Position numbers and translations under genes: made by a program. DNA of 64,000 nucleotides from Chitinophagaceae bacterium (GTDB lineage: Bacteria > Bacteroidota > Bacteroidia > Chitinophagales > Chitinophagaceae): contig CANJQU010000001.1 of assembly GCA_947476485.1 (NCBI GenBank), positions 27,635 through 91,634 of the forward strand, written 5' to 3'. Each line of letters begins with the position of its first letter. The first letter of the stretch is position 1. This document shows positions 17,744-27,241 of the stretch, piece by piece. A model generated the notes under the pieces. It was given only the letters and a program-made list of their open reading frames with translations, was not told where the DNA came from and made no database searches.

Positions 17744-18991
17744 ATGAACAGAGAAAAAGTAGACGTGCTTGTTATTGGCGCGGGCCCATCGGGAACTGTA
17801 GCAGCCTCGATCGTAAATAAAGCCGGGTATAAAGTGAAGATCGTGGAGAAACTGAAGTTTCCGCGTTTTGTGATAGGGGAGAGCCTGCTGCCACGTTGTA
17901 TGGAAGCGCTCACTGAAGCGGGATTTGTAGATGCGGTAAAGGCAAAAGGTTTCCAGGAGAAATTCGGGGCTAAGTTTGTGAAGAATGGCAAGATATGCGA
18001 CTATTCATTTGCCGACCAGTATACGCCGGGCTGGAACTGGACCTGGCAGGTGCCGAGGGCTGAGTTTGACAAGACCCTTGCGGATACTGTAGAACAAATG
18101 GGTGTGCCTGTTTCGTATGAGACAACGGTGACTGGTATTGTTTTTAATGGCTCTGATTCTGTAACAACGGTAGAAGATATAAACGGAAATAAAAGTGAGA
18201 TAGAGGCGCGGTTCATTATAGATGGCAGCGGTTATGGCAGGGTTATCCCAAAGCTGTTCAACCTTGACAAGCCATCGAACCTGGCTCCGCGTAAGGCGCT
18301 GTTCTCCCACATGGTGGATGTTAACCGATCGCAGGTAGATGAGCCTAACCGAATAACGATAGTGGTGCATCAGCCGGGAGTATGGATCTGGGTGATCCCT
18401 TTCTCCAGCGGTATCACCTCGCTGGGCTTTGTAGGCGATCCGGAATTTTTCAAAAAATTTGAAGGAGATAATGAAGCGCAGCTCAGGGCGTTGATCGCAT
18501 CAGAACAGTACCTGGCCGAAAGATTTAAAGGTGCTGAAATGGCCTTCTCTCCGAGAGTGCTGGAGTCGTGGTCTTCAACCACCGATAAGTTTTACGGCGA
18601 TGGCTTCGTGCTAACCGGCAATGTAACAGAGTTCCTTGATCCGATATTTTCTTCTGGTGTAACGTTGGCCACTGTATCCAGCCAACTGGCTGCGCACCTG
18701 GTAATCAGAAAGCTGAAAGGTGAGGCAATAGACTGGGATAAGGAATACACGGAGCAAATGATGCAGGGGATAAACACCTTCCGCTCATACGTTATGGCCT
18801 GGTACGAGGGTACACTTGATACGATCTTCTTTGCCGATAAACCAGACCAGGCGATCAAGAATAAGATATGCTCAGTGCTTGCCGGATATGTATGGGATAC
18901 GACAAATCCATACGTGAAGGATCATGCTACCGCATTGACGAAGCTCGCCCGCTTAATTGAGCTCGAAAAGAAATTCAGCACGCAACCATAA
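17744..18991 (+). CDS. FAD-dependent halogenase-like oxidoreductase
   Basis: A 415-residue flavoprotein. The N-terminal dinucleotide fold is VLVIGAGPSGTVAAS, followed by FPRFVIGESLLPRCMEAL. The halogenase signature WxWxIP is present as WIWVIP (about residues 209-214) in PGVWIWVIPFSSG. Flavin-dependent halogenases of flexirubin loci chlorinate the aryl ring, so that is the most likely role; hydroxylation is the alternative. The catalytic lysine of PrnA-type enzymes cannot be assigned by eye. It is the last gene of the plus arm, 28 bp after the methyltransferase, and converges on purB with a 13-bp gap. Confidence 0.85.
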   Translation: MNREKVDVLVIGAGPSGTVAASIVNKAGYKVKIVEKLKFPRFVIGESLLPRCMEALTEAGFVDAVKAKGFQEKFGAKFVKNGKICDYSFADQYTPGWNWTWQVPRAEFDKTLADTVEQMGVPVSYETTVTGIVFNGSDSVTTVEDINGNKSEIEARFIIDGSGYGRVIPKLFNLDKPSNLAPRKALFSHMVDVNRSQVDEPNRITIVVHQPGVWIWVIPFSSGITSLGFVGDPEFFKKFEGDNEAQLRALIASEQYLAERFKGAEMAFSPRVLESWSSTTDKFYGDGFVLTGNVTEFLDPIFSSGVTLATVSSQLAAHLVIRKLKGEAIDWDKEYTEQMMQGINTFRSYVMAWYEGTLDTIFFADKPDQAIKNKICSVLAGYVWDTTNPYVKDHATALTKLARLIELEKKFSTQP

Positions 18992-19004
18992 AATAGTTCA
19001 GGAA

Positions 19005-20354
19005 CTAGTAATCAAACGCCACACCAGTATAATTGTGTGGCGTTATTGCTTTTAGTTCTTTCTTTACTTTTGCGTTTACCTTTAGGGTGTCGATAAATTC
19101 GTGAATATCCAGCTTAGTGATGCTGGCCTTACCACGTGTAAGGGCTTTGAGGGCCTCATATGGCTGAGGGTAGTTTTCACGCCTTAATACGGTTTGTATT
19201 GCCTCGGCAACTACCGGCCAGTTACGGTCCAGGTCTTCGTGCATTTTTTCTTTGTTCAATACGAGTTTGCCGATGCCTTTTTCCAGTGAGCGCAGGGCCA
19301 GGTAACTATGGCTCAGCGGTACGCCGATGTTGCGCAGTACGGTGCTGTCTGTGAGATCGCGCTGTAAGCGGCTGATGGGGAGCTTAGCACTCAGGTGCTC
19401 GTAAAGTGCATTAGCGATGCCGAGGTTGCCCTCTGCATTTTCGAAATCTATAGGGTTCACTTTGTGCGGCATGGCGCTGCTACCCACTTCTCCGGCCTTT
19501 ACCTTCTGTCTGAAGTACTCCATGGATATATACTGCCACACATCGCGGCAGAGGTCTATGAGTATGGTGTTGATGCGTTTAAGTGTGTCGAACTGGGCAG
19601 CTATATTGTCGTAATGCTCTATCTGGGTAGTGTATTGCATACGCTCCAAGCCCAGCTTCTTCTCCACAAAATCATTACCGAACTGTACCCAGTTGATATG
19701 CGGGAATGCTACATGGTGGGCATTAAAGTTGCCCGTGGCACCGCCAAACTTAGCGGCAAAGGGTATGTTTAATAGTTGGTCTATTTGTCCTTCCAGTCGC
19801 TCTACGAATACCATTATTTCTTTACCAAGCATGGTGGGCGATGCTGGCTGGCCATGTGTGCGGGCCAGCATGGGCACATCCTTCCATTCCTGCGCCATGT
19901 GATAAAGCGCAAGGTGGGTATTCAGCAGCAGCGGAAGGTATTGCTCCTCAAGAGCATCCTTCCAGAGCATAGGTACTGAGGTGTTGTTTATATCCTGCGA
20001 GGTGAGCCCGAAGTGTACCCATTCAACGCTGTCGCCGGCGCCAAGGGCTTTTAGTTTGTCTTTCAGGAAGTATTCAACTGCTTTTACATCGTGGTTGGTA
20101 GTGCGCTCGGTAGTCTTTATCTCCATGGCATCAGCCTCGGTGAAGTTCTCATAGATCGCGCGGAGCTTAGCAGCCTTTATACCGGCCGGCAGCTTTATCA
20201 CTTTTTTTTCAGCCAGGAACAGGAAGTACTCTACCTCTACTTTTACACGATAGCGGATAAGACCATATTCTGAAAAATAAGGGGCCAGTGAAGCAAGCTG
20301 TGAGCGATAACGCCCGTCTATAGGGCTAATGGCTGTTAAAGCGGTAAGTTCCAT
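19005..20354 (-). CDS. purB: Adenylosuccinate lyase
   Basis: A 449-residue fumarase/aspartase-superfamily enzyme used twice in purine synthesis, releasing fumarate from SAICAR and from adenylosuccinate. Signatures are the N-terminal SPIDGRY, TSQDINNTSVP, RTHGQPASPT and the superfamily loop GSSAMPHKVNPIDFENAEG. Length is normal. It ends 13 bp from the halogenase gene and marks the border of the pigment locus. Confidence 0.96.
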   Translation of the reverse strand: MELTALTAISPIDGRYRSQLASLAPYFSEYGLIRYRVKVEVEYFLFLAEKKVIKLPAGIKAAKLRAIYENFTEADAMEIKTTERTTNHDVKAVEYFLKDKLKALGAGDSVEWVHFGLTSQDINNTSVPMLWKDALEEQYLPLLLNTHLALYHMAQEWKDVPMLARTHGQPASPTMLGKEIMVFVERLEGQIDQLLNIPFAAKFGGATGNFNAHHVAFPHINWVQFGNDFVEKKLGLERMQYTTQIEHYDNIAAQFDTLKRINTILIDLCRDVWQYISMEYFRQKVKAGEVGSSAMPHKVNPIDFENAEGNLGIANALYEHLSAKLPISRLQRDLTDSTVLRNIGVPLSHSYLALRSLEKGIGKLVLNKEKMHEDLDRNWPVVAEAIQTVLRRENYPQPYEALKALTRGKASITKLDIHEFIDTLKVNAKVKKELKAITPHNYTGVAFDY

Positions 20355-20386
20355 GCCGCAAAGATATAATAAACCTGAAACCTTCT

Positions 20387-21460
20387 TTATTTGCCGTACT
20401 TACTTTTCATTTCATCATAAAGTACATCAAATCCTTCGCTCGCAGCATCGGTCTGTGCATTTGAGAATAATATGAAGGCGCGATCAAGACCGGGATAAAC
20501 ATAGACGCTTGTGAGAAATGTGCCGGGATTGCCGGTATTGTGCGAGAAATTTTGCCCCTGTTCATCTTTATGCCAAAACCAGCCAACTGAAAATCGTTTG
20601 AGACCGAAGTGAAGGAAATGAAATTCTTCCCTGGTTAGTAGCTCTGACCTGCCGGCAAGGCCGCTGAGTTCGAGCTGTATGAACTTTATATAGTCTGGCA
20701 GGCTAACACATATGTTGCCGGCTGGCAACAGCCAATTGAGCTTATAGTTATCTCCGGGAGGTTCGGGAACAAGGGCGGCATTGTGGCCCCAAGGCTGGTT
20801 GATGTCAGTGTTGTTTGGCTGGCCGAAATGGAAATTGATGCCGAGCTTAGTCCCGAGTTCTGTTACCAGTTGCCTGTATGTCTTTCCGGATGCCTTCTCT
20901 AACATTAAACCAGCGGCGATGTAGCCCAGGTTTGAAAAGTGGATGGAATCCTTAGCATTAACCGGCTTGCTTTGGAAGAACCATTTTGCAAACTGGTATA
21001 GTTGCTCATCCTCGTTTCCGGTGAACTGTCCTTTTACAGGAGTGTCATTGGTATAGGTGTAGGCAAATAACCGGCTGCGGAAAGTCAGTAGATTCAATAG
21101 TGTGAGATCGTGATATTCTTTCCTGCTTTTAGCTTTCAGTTCCGGGTAGAGATCGAAGAATTTGGTATCCCATTTTATCTTGCCTTGCTTCACAAGCAAT
21201 GCAGCTATGAAGCCGGTGATAGCTTTTGTATTAGACCCAATGCGGAACAGATCTGATGTCTCCGCCGGTGTGTTTGTGCCCCATTTTTTAGTCCCTGCTA
21301 CATCAATTTCGTATACGCTGTCTGCGGAGATAAGTGCATAGCCGAGTTCGGGTATTTTATATGCTCGCCTGATGCTGTCGGCAAAGTGTTTCAAGGGTTG
21401 GCTATGTGCCGGACCCGTATAAGTGAACAACAAACAAATTATTAATAACAAATGCTTCAT
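20387..21460 (-). CDS. Exported serine beta-lactamase-like hydrolase (class C/PBP4* type)
   Basis: A 357-residue serine hydrolase with a signal peptide (residues 1-20, ending AHSQ). The SxxK nucleophile motif is SNTK in FRIGSNTKAITGFIAALL (about residue 74). A Tyr/Ser-Asn motif appears as HFSNLGYIAAG, and a late HNTG takes the KTG position. Such proteins are esterases or D-amino-peptidases more often than true beta-lactamases. Its ATG overlaps the stop of the upstream acyltransferase gene by 4 bp, so the two are co-translated. Confidence 0.85.
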   Translation of the reverse strand: MKHLLLIICLLFTYTGPAHSQPLKHFADSIRRAYKIPELGYALISADSVYEIDVAGTKKWGTNTPAETSDLFRIGSNTKAITGFIAALLVKQGKIKWDTKFFDLYPELKAKSRKEYHDLTLLNLLTFRSRLFAYTYTNDTPVKGQFTGNEDEQLYQFAKWFFQSKPVNAKDSIHFSNLGYIAAGLMLEKASGKTYRQLVTELGTKLGINFHFGQPNNTDINQPWGHNAALVPEPPGDNYKLNWLLPAGNICVSLPDYIKFIQLELSGLAGRSELLTREEFHFLHFGLKRFSVGWFWHKDEQGQNFSHNTGNPGTFLTSVYVYPGLDRAFILFSNAQTDAASEGFDVLYDEMKSKYGK

Positions 21461-22584
21461 CCGGTTATTTTCTTTCGTAGTAGGAGAAAAGGTTTTTCAA
21501 TGACCATGTGAAGTATTAAAGCCCCGGCTAGGGAGGCGAGAAAACAAATTACGAACATCAGGTTCCCGTTTGCGGCAATTCCATGTTTTGAAAATAGCTG
21601 CTGCGCAAGGTGTATCACGCCTTTGTGAACCAGGTAAGTGGCGAACGACCATGCAGCAAGCTTTTCCGTTATCAGCGATCTAAAGCGGTATAAAAAGCAT
21701 GACGGACTTATAGCCGCAATTACCAGTATACCATAACCAAGAGATACCAATGGAAAGCCAAAGATCGATGCCGCGTATGAATGTGAGTCCTCGCAGAGAA
21801 AGTATGCGCAGGTTAAAACGCCAAGGCTCACCAATACAAGCACATTGCCATATTGCGCAAGGCGGGTCATTACGGTCGGTAAGAACTGGAACAAGGCAGC
21901 GATCGTGACACCGGTCAATATGCCATCCAGCCGGCCCCATGTGGGGTAGTATATCCATTTGTACCAGGCTGCCGGGAAAATATCTTTGCCAGACAATGGC
22001 TCGACAAAGTGGTTCCAGCAGAAAATTCTTGCTGCAAAGCCGAAGATGAATAAACCCGCTATCAGGAATGCGCCCTTTCTGCCGAATTTGAAATAAGTAA
22101 GTGCAATGAGGGTTAGCGGAAACAATAGATAAAACTGTTCTTCAATGCACAGCGACCATGCATGCGAAAATGTGCGGGTTTTCGAAATGTCAAGCCCGAT
22201 GTTTTGTGTAAATGTCAGGAACTTCCATAGCGGGGGCAGCGCCTCCCACTCCCGGAAATAAGGGATGCAAAAGTAGATAGCCACAACAGTGAGATAGGCA
22301 GGTATTATTCTGAAGAAGCGACGGATAAAGAAGTCTTTAAAACTAATTTTCACGCCATGGGCTATTTTCAAAAACAGTTGTGAAGAGATCAGGTAGCCGC
22401 TGAGCACAAAGAATAAGTCAACGCCTGTCCATCCGAATTTCCCGACGGGAATGATCCAGTCCGGGTGCTCGAAGAGGCGGTAGTGGAAAAGCAGAACCAG
22501 CACGATGGCCAATGCCCGCAGATGGTCCAGTCCGGCAAGTTTTTTATCAACAGAGTTTATTGGGTTGGCTGGCGAAAGAGGCAT
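21457..22584 (-). CDS. Acyltransferase 3 family (OafA/YrhL-like) membrane protein
   Basis: A 375-residue polytopic inner-membrane acyltransferase with about ten helices. The family start LDHLRALAIVLVLLFHYRLF contains the conserved histidine, and TGVDLFFVLSGYLIS and FIRRFFRIIPAYL are also diagnostic. SLCIEEQFYLLFPL completes the set. These enzymes O-acylate cell-surface sugars or lipids; the acceptor is unknown. It is translationally coupled to the downstream serine hydrolase gene by an ATGA overlap. Confidence 0.92.
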   Translation of the reverse strand: MPLSPANPINSVDKKLAGLDHLRALAIVLVLLFHYRLFEHPDWIIPVGKFGWTGVDLFFVLSGYLISSQLFLKIAHGVKISFKDFFIRRFFRIIPAYLTVVAIYFCIPYFREWEALPPLWKFLTFTQNIGLDISKTRTFSHAWSLCIEEQFYLLFPLTLIALTYFKFGRKGAFLIAGLFIFGFAARIFCWNHFVEPLSGKDIFPAAWYKWIYYPTWGRLDGILTGVTIAALFQFLPTVMTRLAQYGNVLVLVSLGVLTCAYFLCEDSHSYAASIFGFPLVSLGYGILVIAAISPSCFLYRFRSLITEKLAAWSFATYLVHKGVIHLAQQLFSKHGIAANGNLMFVICFLASLAGALILHMVIEKPFLLLRKKITG

Positions 22585-22656
22585 AAAGTAGTAAAGCTAG
22601 TATCGTTGTTTTGTTCTTGTACGTCTTCGGCTTTATTATTTTCTATCTTTAGTTTA

Positions 22657-23136
22657 ATGAATGCTTCACAACTCCTGTTCCGTATCAGGGCTATGACCCT
22701 CCTGTTTGTTGTATCGCTGATATTGAGTGGTGCAACCGCCATACCCGTTTATTCAGAGATGAAATGGCTGATGGCGACTCATGTATTCAGCCAGGATACG
22801 GCCATAGGGGCATGGCTATGGAAGGTATGGCTTGGCGTGAAAGAAGTAAACGACAATAACCTCTTCTTATTCTATGGTTATGACTGGCTCGCATTCGGGC
22901 ATATAGTTATTGGTATGGCGTTCATAGGTCCCTATCGAGACCCCGTGCGCAACAAATGGGTGATAGAGTGGGGTATGCTGGCGTGTATTGCCGTCCTGCC
23001 GTTGGCGCTTATTATGGGGCCATCACGGGGAATACCTTGGTTTCACATACTGATCGATTGTTGTTTCGGCATCATTGGGATCATACCGCTTTATGTGGTA
23101 CGTCGGTGGATAAATCAGTTGGAAAAGATCCGTTGA
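22657..23136 (+). CDS. Small four-helix membrane protein of unknown function
   Basis: A 159-residue protein with about four membrane segments and a GPYRDPVRNKWVIEWG loop between helices 2 and 3. The ATG at 22657 gives a compact protein; the track start would overlap the divergent acyltransferase gene. I do not recognise the family. It stands alone between the divergent acyltransferase gene and a palindrome at 23159. Confidence 0.62.
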   Translation: MNASQLLFRIRAMTLLFVVSLILSGATAIPVYSEMKWLMATHVFSQDTAIGAWLWKVWLGVKEVNDNNLFLFYGYDWLAFGHIVIGMAFIGPYRDPVRNKWVIEWGMLACIAVLPLALIMGPSRGIPWFHILIDCCFGIIGIIPLYVVRRWINQLEKIR

Positions 23137-23158
23137 TGTTTTTTTTATTCGGTATTGA

Positions 23159-23186
23159 GTAGAGACGCAATGCATTGCGTCTCTAC
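23159..23186. repeat. 28-bp perfect palindrome, copy 2
   Basis: Identical to the palindrome at 1616-1643 and located 22 bp after the stop of the small membrane-protein gene. The T-run before it (TTTTTTTT at about 23140) is on the wrong side for a plus-strand terminator. Confidence 0.9.
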
Positions 23187-23271
23187 AGGAAGGTTGCGTT
23201 TTACGTCATTATCCCAATTCAATGACAATAAATTCCCAACCCGCCTGCCGGCAGTTAGGTAGCTCCCCACA

Positions 23272-25275
23272 CTACTTCACCTTCACCTCCTCACCGCGCT
23301 GCTGTGCATTCATGGCCTGTACGGCCGTATTAATGCTTTGCTGGGCTATGATGTAGTTCGGCTTGAGTTTCAACGAGGTCTGCCACTGCTGAATGGCCTG
23401 TGGTATCTGCTTTCTCATATAGTAGCACACGCCAAGGTTGTAGTATATCTCTTCCAGCTTGGGATAGTTGGGATAATAGAGGTGTACTTTGTCCAGGTTC
23501 ATCTTGGCGCTGTCCGGCTCTTCGAGTTTCAGGTAGGCCACAAAGCGGTTCATATAGCCGGATACAAATGTATTATGAATGGTCACGGCTTTGTTGTAGT
23601 ACTCGAGGCCACGGTGCAACTCGTCTCTTTTTATCACTAGATTCTTTTCAGACTCAGCTTTGTTGATGAGCGAAGATGCCACGTTTGCATTCACCAGTAC
23701 ACTGTTTGGGGCTTCGACAATGTCGTGGTTAAACAATGTTTCGTCACTCTTCCAGTCCATGTTGCGGGTAATAGTCTTGAAGCCGCAGAGGCCGATGAGG
23801 GCCACCATTGCTACGGCCAGTATGGCTTTGCCGGTCATTGCCGGTTTTATCATGGCAGTTCCTTTGTAGAGGAGGTATGCCACCGCTATGCAGAAACCTA
23901 CCGATGAGTGAAAGATAAGACGTTCGCCCATTGTACCGCCGATATTGAAGAAGATGTTACAGATAATAAACAGGTTGAGCAGGTAGAAGGTGATTGCAAA
24001 GCACATAATGCGCACTGTTTCCATGCTCCACTTCTTCGCGGGTTCCCCGGCCTTTGGCGCTGAGCCGAACAGGCGTCCGAAGAAGGAGAATACCATACCT
24101 ATGAGGGTGCCGTGTATCAGCAGGGACAGCCATACCAGTGGATTTGAGAAGGTTTTATATGGTATAGTGTTATAAGAATAGTCGGCAGAAAGATGGTCGG
24201 GGAATATAAGCAGCTTCAAATAGTTGAGCGTAGTAGCTATCTGTGTTGCGAGCTTCTCGTTGGCATCAGCCACCTTTGCATAGGGGTTGTTCAGGATGTC
24301 GCTGTCTGAGTTTTCGCTCATTGGCGCCACTATCTGCAACCTCATGAAGATGTAGACCACCATGACCCCCATAAATGGCAATGAGGCTTTGATGCTATCC
24401 CAAACGGAGAACCTGTTGAACAGGAAGAATGAAAGGGGGAGCAATGCGATGAGTGTAATGGCGTACTCCTTGGCGAGGAACGCAAGGAAGTAGCTGATCA
24501 TTCCGCATACCAGCATCCACATTTTTTTGTGCTCCTGGTATTTAAACGCCAGTATGAATGTGAGGCAAATAAACAGCAGGGACATGATCTCATCACGGCT
24601 TTTCACGTTGGCCACTACTTCGGTATGAATAGGGTGTATCACAAACAGTATGGCTGCCAGTAATGCAAGTATATGGTTGTGCTTAAAGACTATGTACCTT
24701 AAAAAATAGAGCAGGGTGATGACGCATAGCGTAAACCAGATCACGTTGAAAAAGTGCCGGATGTGCATATGCTCAATAAACCGCCGCTCAAAAGGCGCTT
24801 TCATGTCGTAGCTGAAGCCGGGATTTATACCGTTCGGATGCGTTTTGAAGCTGTCCATCTTGTCCTTGGGAATAGCGCCGAAAAATTGCTGCTCTATGGC
24901 GAACGTAACAATGGACAAAGGCCTGTAACGGCCGCCGCTCAACTGGTTGGACGAATTGAACTGCTTGTAGTAACTATCAAAAGCATCTTTGCTGAGGATA
25001 TCCCAAATGCCAGCGAAACCTTCATAAACATACTCATTCTTTACGATCACTATTGTGTCATCAAGTGCGTATTCGTTTTTCGAGGTATTGATATAGAGCA
25101 CGAAGGAGAGAATACCTACGATCGCTGCCTGTATTCTGAATGTATAAAGCCATTCAGGCAGTAACGGGTCCTTTACTTCCGGCTCAGGCGCCATCGCTGC
25201 GTTGATAATATTTGCCTGCTTCTGTGACATTACCGGAGCGGGCCTTTTTATATTGTTATTTACTTTCTTAGCCAT
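23272..25275 (-). CDS. TMTC-like integral membrane glycosyltransferase with TPR tail
   Basis: A 667-residue protein with about eleven membrane helices and C-terminal TPR repeats. The first luminal/periplasmic loop holds NTSKNEYALDDTIVI (Asp-Asp of the GT-C fold) and the later GGRYRPLSIVTFAIEQQFFG, as in dolichyl-phosphate-mannose-type O-mannosyltransferases of the TMTC group. TPR units follow from about residue 560 (YYNKAVTIHNTFVSGYMNR, YYNLGVCYYMRKQIPQAIQQWQTSLKL). It probably transfers a lipid-linked sugar to exported proteins, which fits O-glycosylation known in Bacteroidota. The substrate is unproven. Confidence 0.82.
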   Translation of the reverse strand: MAKKVNNNIKRPAPVMSQKQANIINAAMAPEPEVKDPLLPEWLYTFRIQAAIVGILSFVLYINTSKNEYALDDTIVIVKNEYVYEGFAGIWDILSKDAFDSYYKQFNSSNQLSGGRYRPLSIVTFAIEQQFFGAIPKDKMDSFKTHPNGINPGFSYDMKAPFERRFIEHMHIRHFFNVIWFTLCVITLLYFLRYIVFKHNHILALLAAILFVIHPIHTEVVANVKSRDEIMSLLFICLTFILAFKYQEHKKMWMLVCGMISYFLAFLAKEYAITLIALLPLSFFLFNRFSVWDSIKASLPFMGVMVVYIFMRLQIVAPMSENSDSDILNNPYAKVADANEKLATQIATTLNYLKLLIFPDHLSADYSYNTIPYKTFSNPLVWLSLLIHGTLIGMVFSFFGRLFGSAPKAGEPAKKWSMETVRIMCFAITFYLLNLFIICNIFFNIGGTMGERLIFHSSVGFCIAVAYLLYKGTAMIKPAMTGKAILAVAMVALIGLCGFKTITRNMDWKSDETLFNHDIVEAPNSVLVNANVASSLINKAESEKNLVIKRDELHRGLEYYNKAVTIHNTFVSGYMNRFVAYLKLEEPDSAKMNLDKVHLYYPNYPKLEEIYYNLGVCYYMRKQIPQAIQQWQTSLKLKPNYIIAQQSINTAVQAMNAQQRGEEVKVK

Positions 25276-25614
25276 TATTTGTGAGTGAAAGTCAAATATA
25301 AGGTAAGTTGGGAAAATAATGGAATAGAGTTAAATGCTTGTGTAATCCAAGTAAGCCAGTCAGTTGCACGCTTTTCACATTCATATAAAACCATGTTTCC
25401 AGTCTGGCGCGTGTATACTTTCTTTTGCTTGGTCAGAAGAATGTACTAGTGAAAAGACCACTTTTTCGAATCGCTCCGGGCAAAAAAAAAAGCACTACTA
25501 TGTGGTCGGTGGGGAATTCTATTTAGCACCGCAGCAGAGTATGCGGCACGATCGCGCTAAGAACATACGTCGAGGGTGTGGGTTTGTTGCTCGTTTTCCT
25601 TATTTTTTTGTTGC
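25276..25614. other. Gap between the TMTC-like gene and the RhuM gene
   Basis: No convincing frame or RNA is present. The track ORF 25364-25768 overlaps the RhuM gene antisense. A run of ten A residues occurs at about 25484-25493. I see no terminator or integrase remnant. Confidence 0.45.
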
Positions 25615-26616
25615 TCACTTCCTGTTCACTTTTTGTAGTTTGTTTATATCATTTTCTATTTCTTTCAGGCTTTGTTCGTGTGCTATTATATTTTGTTGCG
25701 CTTTATATTTGACCAATTCATCGTTTGATTTTTGCAATGCCATTTCGTGGCTTATTTTCCCTGCATGAGTGAGGAGTTCCCTGCCATTCAGTTGTAAAAT
25801 ACTATCAAGCCTGCTTATCCAGTCATTCATATACATTGGTGTGCGTTGCTGTGCCATAGTTTCTGCAAATGCCAGGTATTGCTCTACCAGTAGCCCTAAC
25901 AGTTTTATTTCGTCTTCATTGAGGTAGTTTTTAGCTATGGAAATATCTGATCTGGTGATTTTTTCGGGTAACTTCTTGTCACAGGATCGCATCCCGAGCA
26001 ATGGCAAAGAAGCATCAACTCTGCGATAAACCAGTTCAGCAGCAGTTTGGGAACTTATCGCCCAAAGCAATTTATTCTGAACCACTTTAAAAAACTCAAT
26101 CGTTTTTTCGTCTTTGGGGTCGTAATCAATACTGGTTGTATAGATGTCTTTTATTTTCTGATAAAAGAAACGTTCCGAAAGACGTATTTCACGAATGCGA
26201 CCCTGTAGTTCATCAAAGTAATTCATGGAATTACCTGATTTGAAACGGTCATCGTTTAAGGCGAATCCCTTAATGATATACTCTTTTAGTCTTTGGGTTG
26301 CCCAAATGCGGAACTGGGTTCCTTGCGGTGACTTTACCCTATAACCAACAGATATTATTACATCTAAGCCGTAATGATTAGTGTCATAAGTTTTTCCGTC
26401 TTCCGCAGTATGTCGGAAATTCCGACATACTAAATGTTCCTCCAATTCTCCTTCTTTGAATATATTTTGTATGTGTTCAGTTATGGTACTTCTCCCTTTG
26501 CCGAATAATTCAGCCATCTGATTTTGAGTAAGCCACACAGTTTCCTCCTCAAGCCTTACATCTATTTTGATGTTGCCTTCCTGATTTTGGTAGATAAGTA
26601 TTTCGCCTGTGTTCAT
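25615..26616 (-). CDS. RhuM family protein
   Basis: A 333-residue RhuM-family protein. The N-terminus has the ILIYQNQEGNIKIDVRLEEETVWLTQNQMAELFG block with a helix-turn-helix-like segment, then NHYGLDVIISVGYRVKSPQGTQFRIWATQRLKEYI, the core family signature. A helical and coiled-coil C-terminus follows. RhuM genes were named from a Salmonella pathogenicity island and are frequent in restriction-modification islands and mobile DNA, but their molecular activity is not established. It is alone in a gene-poor stretch, so it could be a leftover of a larger accessory insertion. Confidence 0.9.
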   Translation of the reverse strand: MNTGEILIYQNQEGNIKIDVRLEEETVWLTQNQMAELFGKGRSTITEHIQNIFKEGELEEHLVCRNFRHTAEDGKTYDTNHYGLDVIISVGYRVKSPQGTQFRIWATQRLKEYIIKGFALNDDRFKSGNSMNYFDELQGRIREIRLSERFFYQKIKDIYTTSIDYDPKDEKTIEFFKVVQNKLLWAISSQTAAELVYRRVDASLPLLGMRSCDKKLPEKITRSDISIAKNYLNEDEIKLLGLLVEQYLAFAETMAQQRTPMYMNDWISRLDSILQLNGRELLTHAGKISHEMALQKSNDELVKYKAQQNIIAHEQSLKEIENDINKLQKVNRK

Positions 26617-26641
26617 GCTTCCGTTTTCGTAAGGGTTTTCA

Positions 26642-26649
26642 CAAAGTTA
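26642..26649 (-). promoter_or_regulatory. Bacteroidota-type -7 box upstream of rhuM
   Basis: On the minus strand this reads TAACTTTG, an exact match to TAnnTTTG. It ends 25 bp before the ATG. A matching TTTG at -33 is not obvious, so confidence is moderate. Confidence 0.4.
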
Positions 26650-27241
26650 GTGCCATACGTGATGTGTTGGTAAGAAAAAATCCGACAAATTGTCTGAATC
26701 GGAATTTGCTGAACCTGCCTGACGGCAGGCAGGTTTTAGAATTTGACGTGATACGTTTTAACCGCGATCGCAAATCCCTGGCCATGGCATTCGGATTGGA
26801 AATGGAACGGATAAAGGACTCAAAATCGCTTCTGCAATGAAGAGTGGATATTTGATGTAGCGCCTATTCTCATTGCTCTCGGTCATGCAGCCGCGGCCGG
26901 CAAGCAATGGCCTACCCAAAGCAAGGACTAACCAAACTTACGCCTGTGGCAAATAGAATACCACCATACAAGAAAAAACGTAAGTAGCAAGATCTGGCAA
27001 ACCTGTTTGGGAGTGTCACACGTTATATCCGCTACCCCCTGAAAACGCTTATAATTGAAATCTTCATTGCTATATCTAAAACGGGCAGCCATACCCATTT
27101 ACACGCAATAGGTTATGCTAAATGTCCAAAACACAATTTGAGTATTCCGTAAAGTAAAAGCGGAATTACAGCGATTGCGATACAAGCAACAACTATTGCC
27201 AAAATAAATTTGAGAATGAGTTTAAAGGTGTAAATAATAAG
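26650..27241. other. Gene-poor stretch with a hairpin and possible gene scraps
   Basis: A strong hairpin CCTGCCTG-ACGG-CAGGCAGG (26714-26733) with a following TTTT could terminate plus-strand transcripts. A short open stretch at about 26743-26838 encodes FDVIRFNRDRKSLAMAFG, which I do not recognise. A 40-codon minus-strand stretch (about 27119-27238) encodes one strong hydrophobic helix but has no ATG. The region reads as decayed accessory DNA beside the RhuM gene. Confidence 0.5.

Noticed and set aside
20387-21460. Antibiotic-resistance beta-lactamase
   Set aside because: Only the general serine-hydrolase motifs are present and the family contains many esterases and peptidases. Resistance cannot be claimed.
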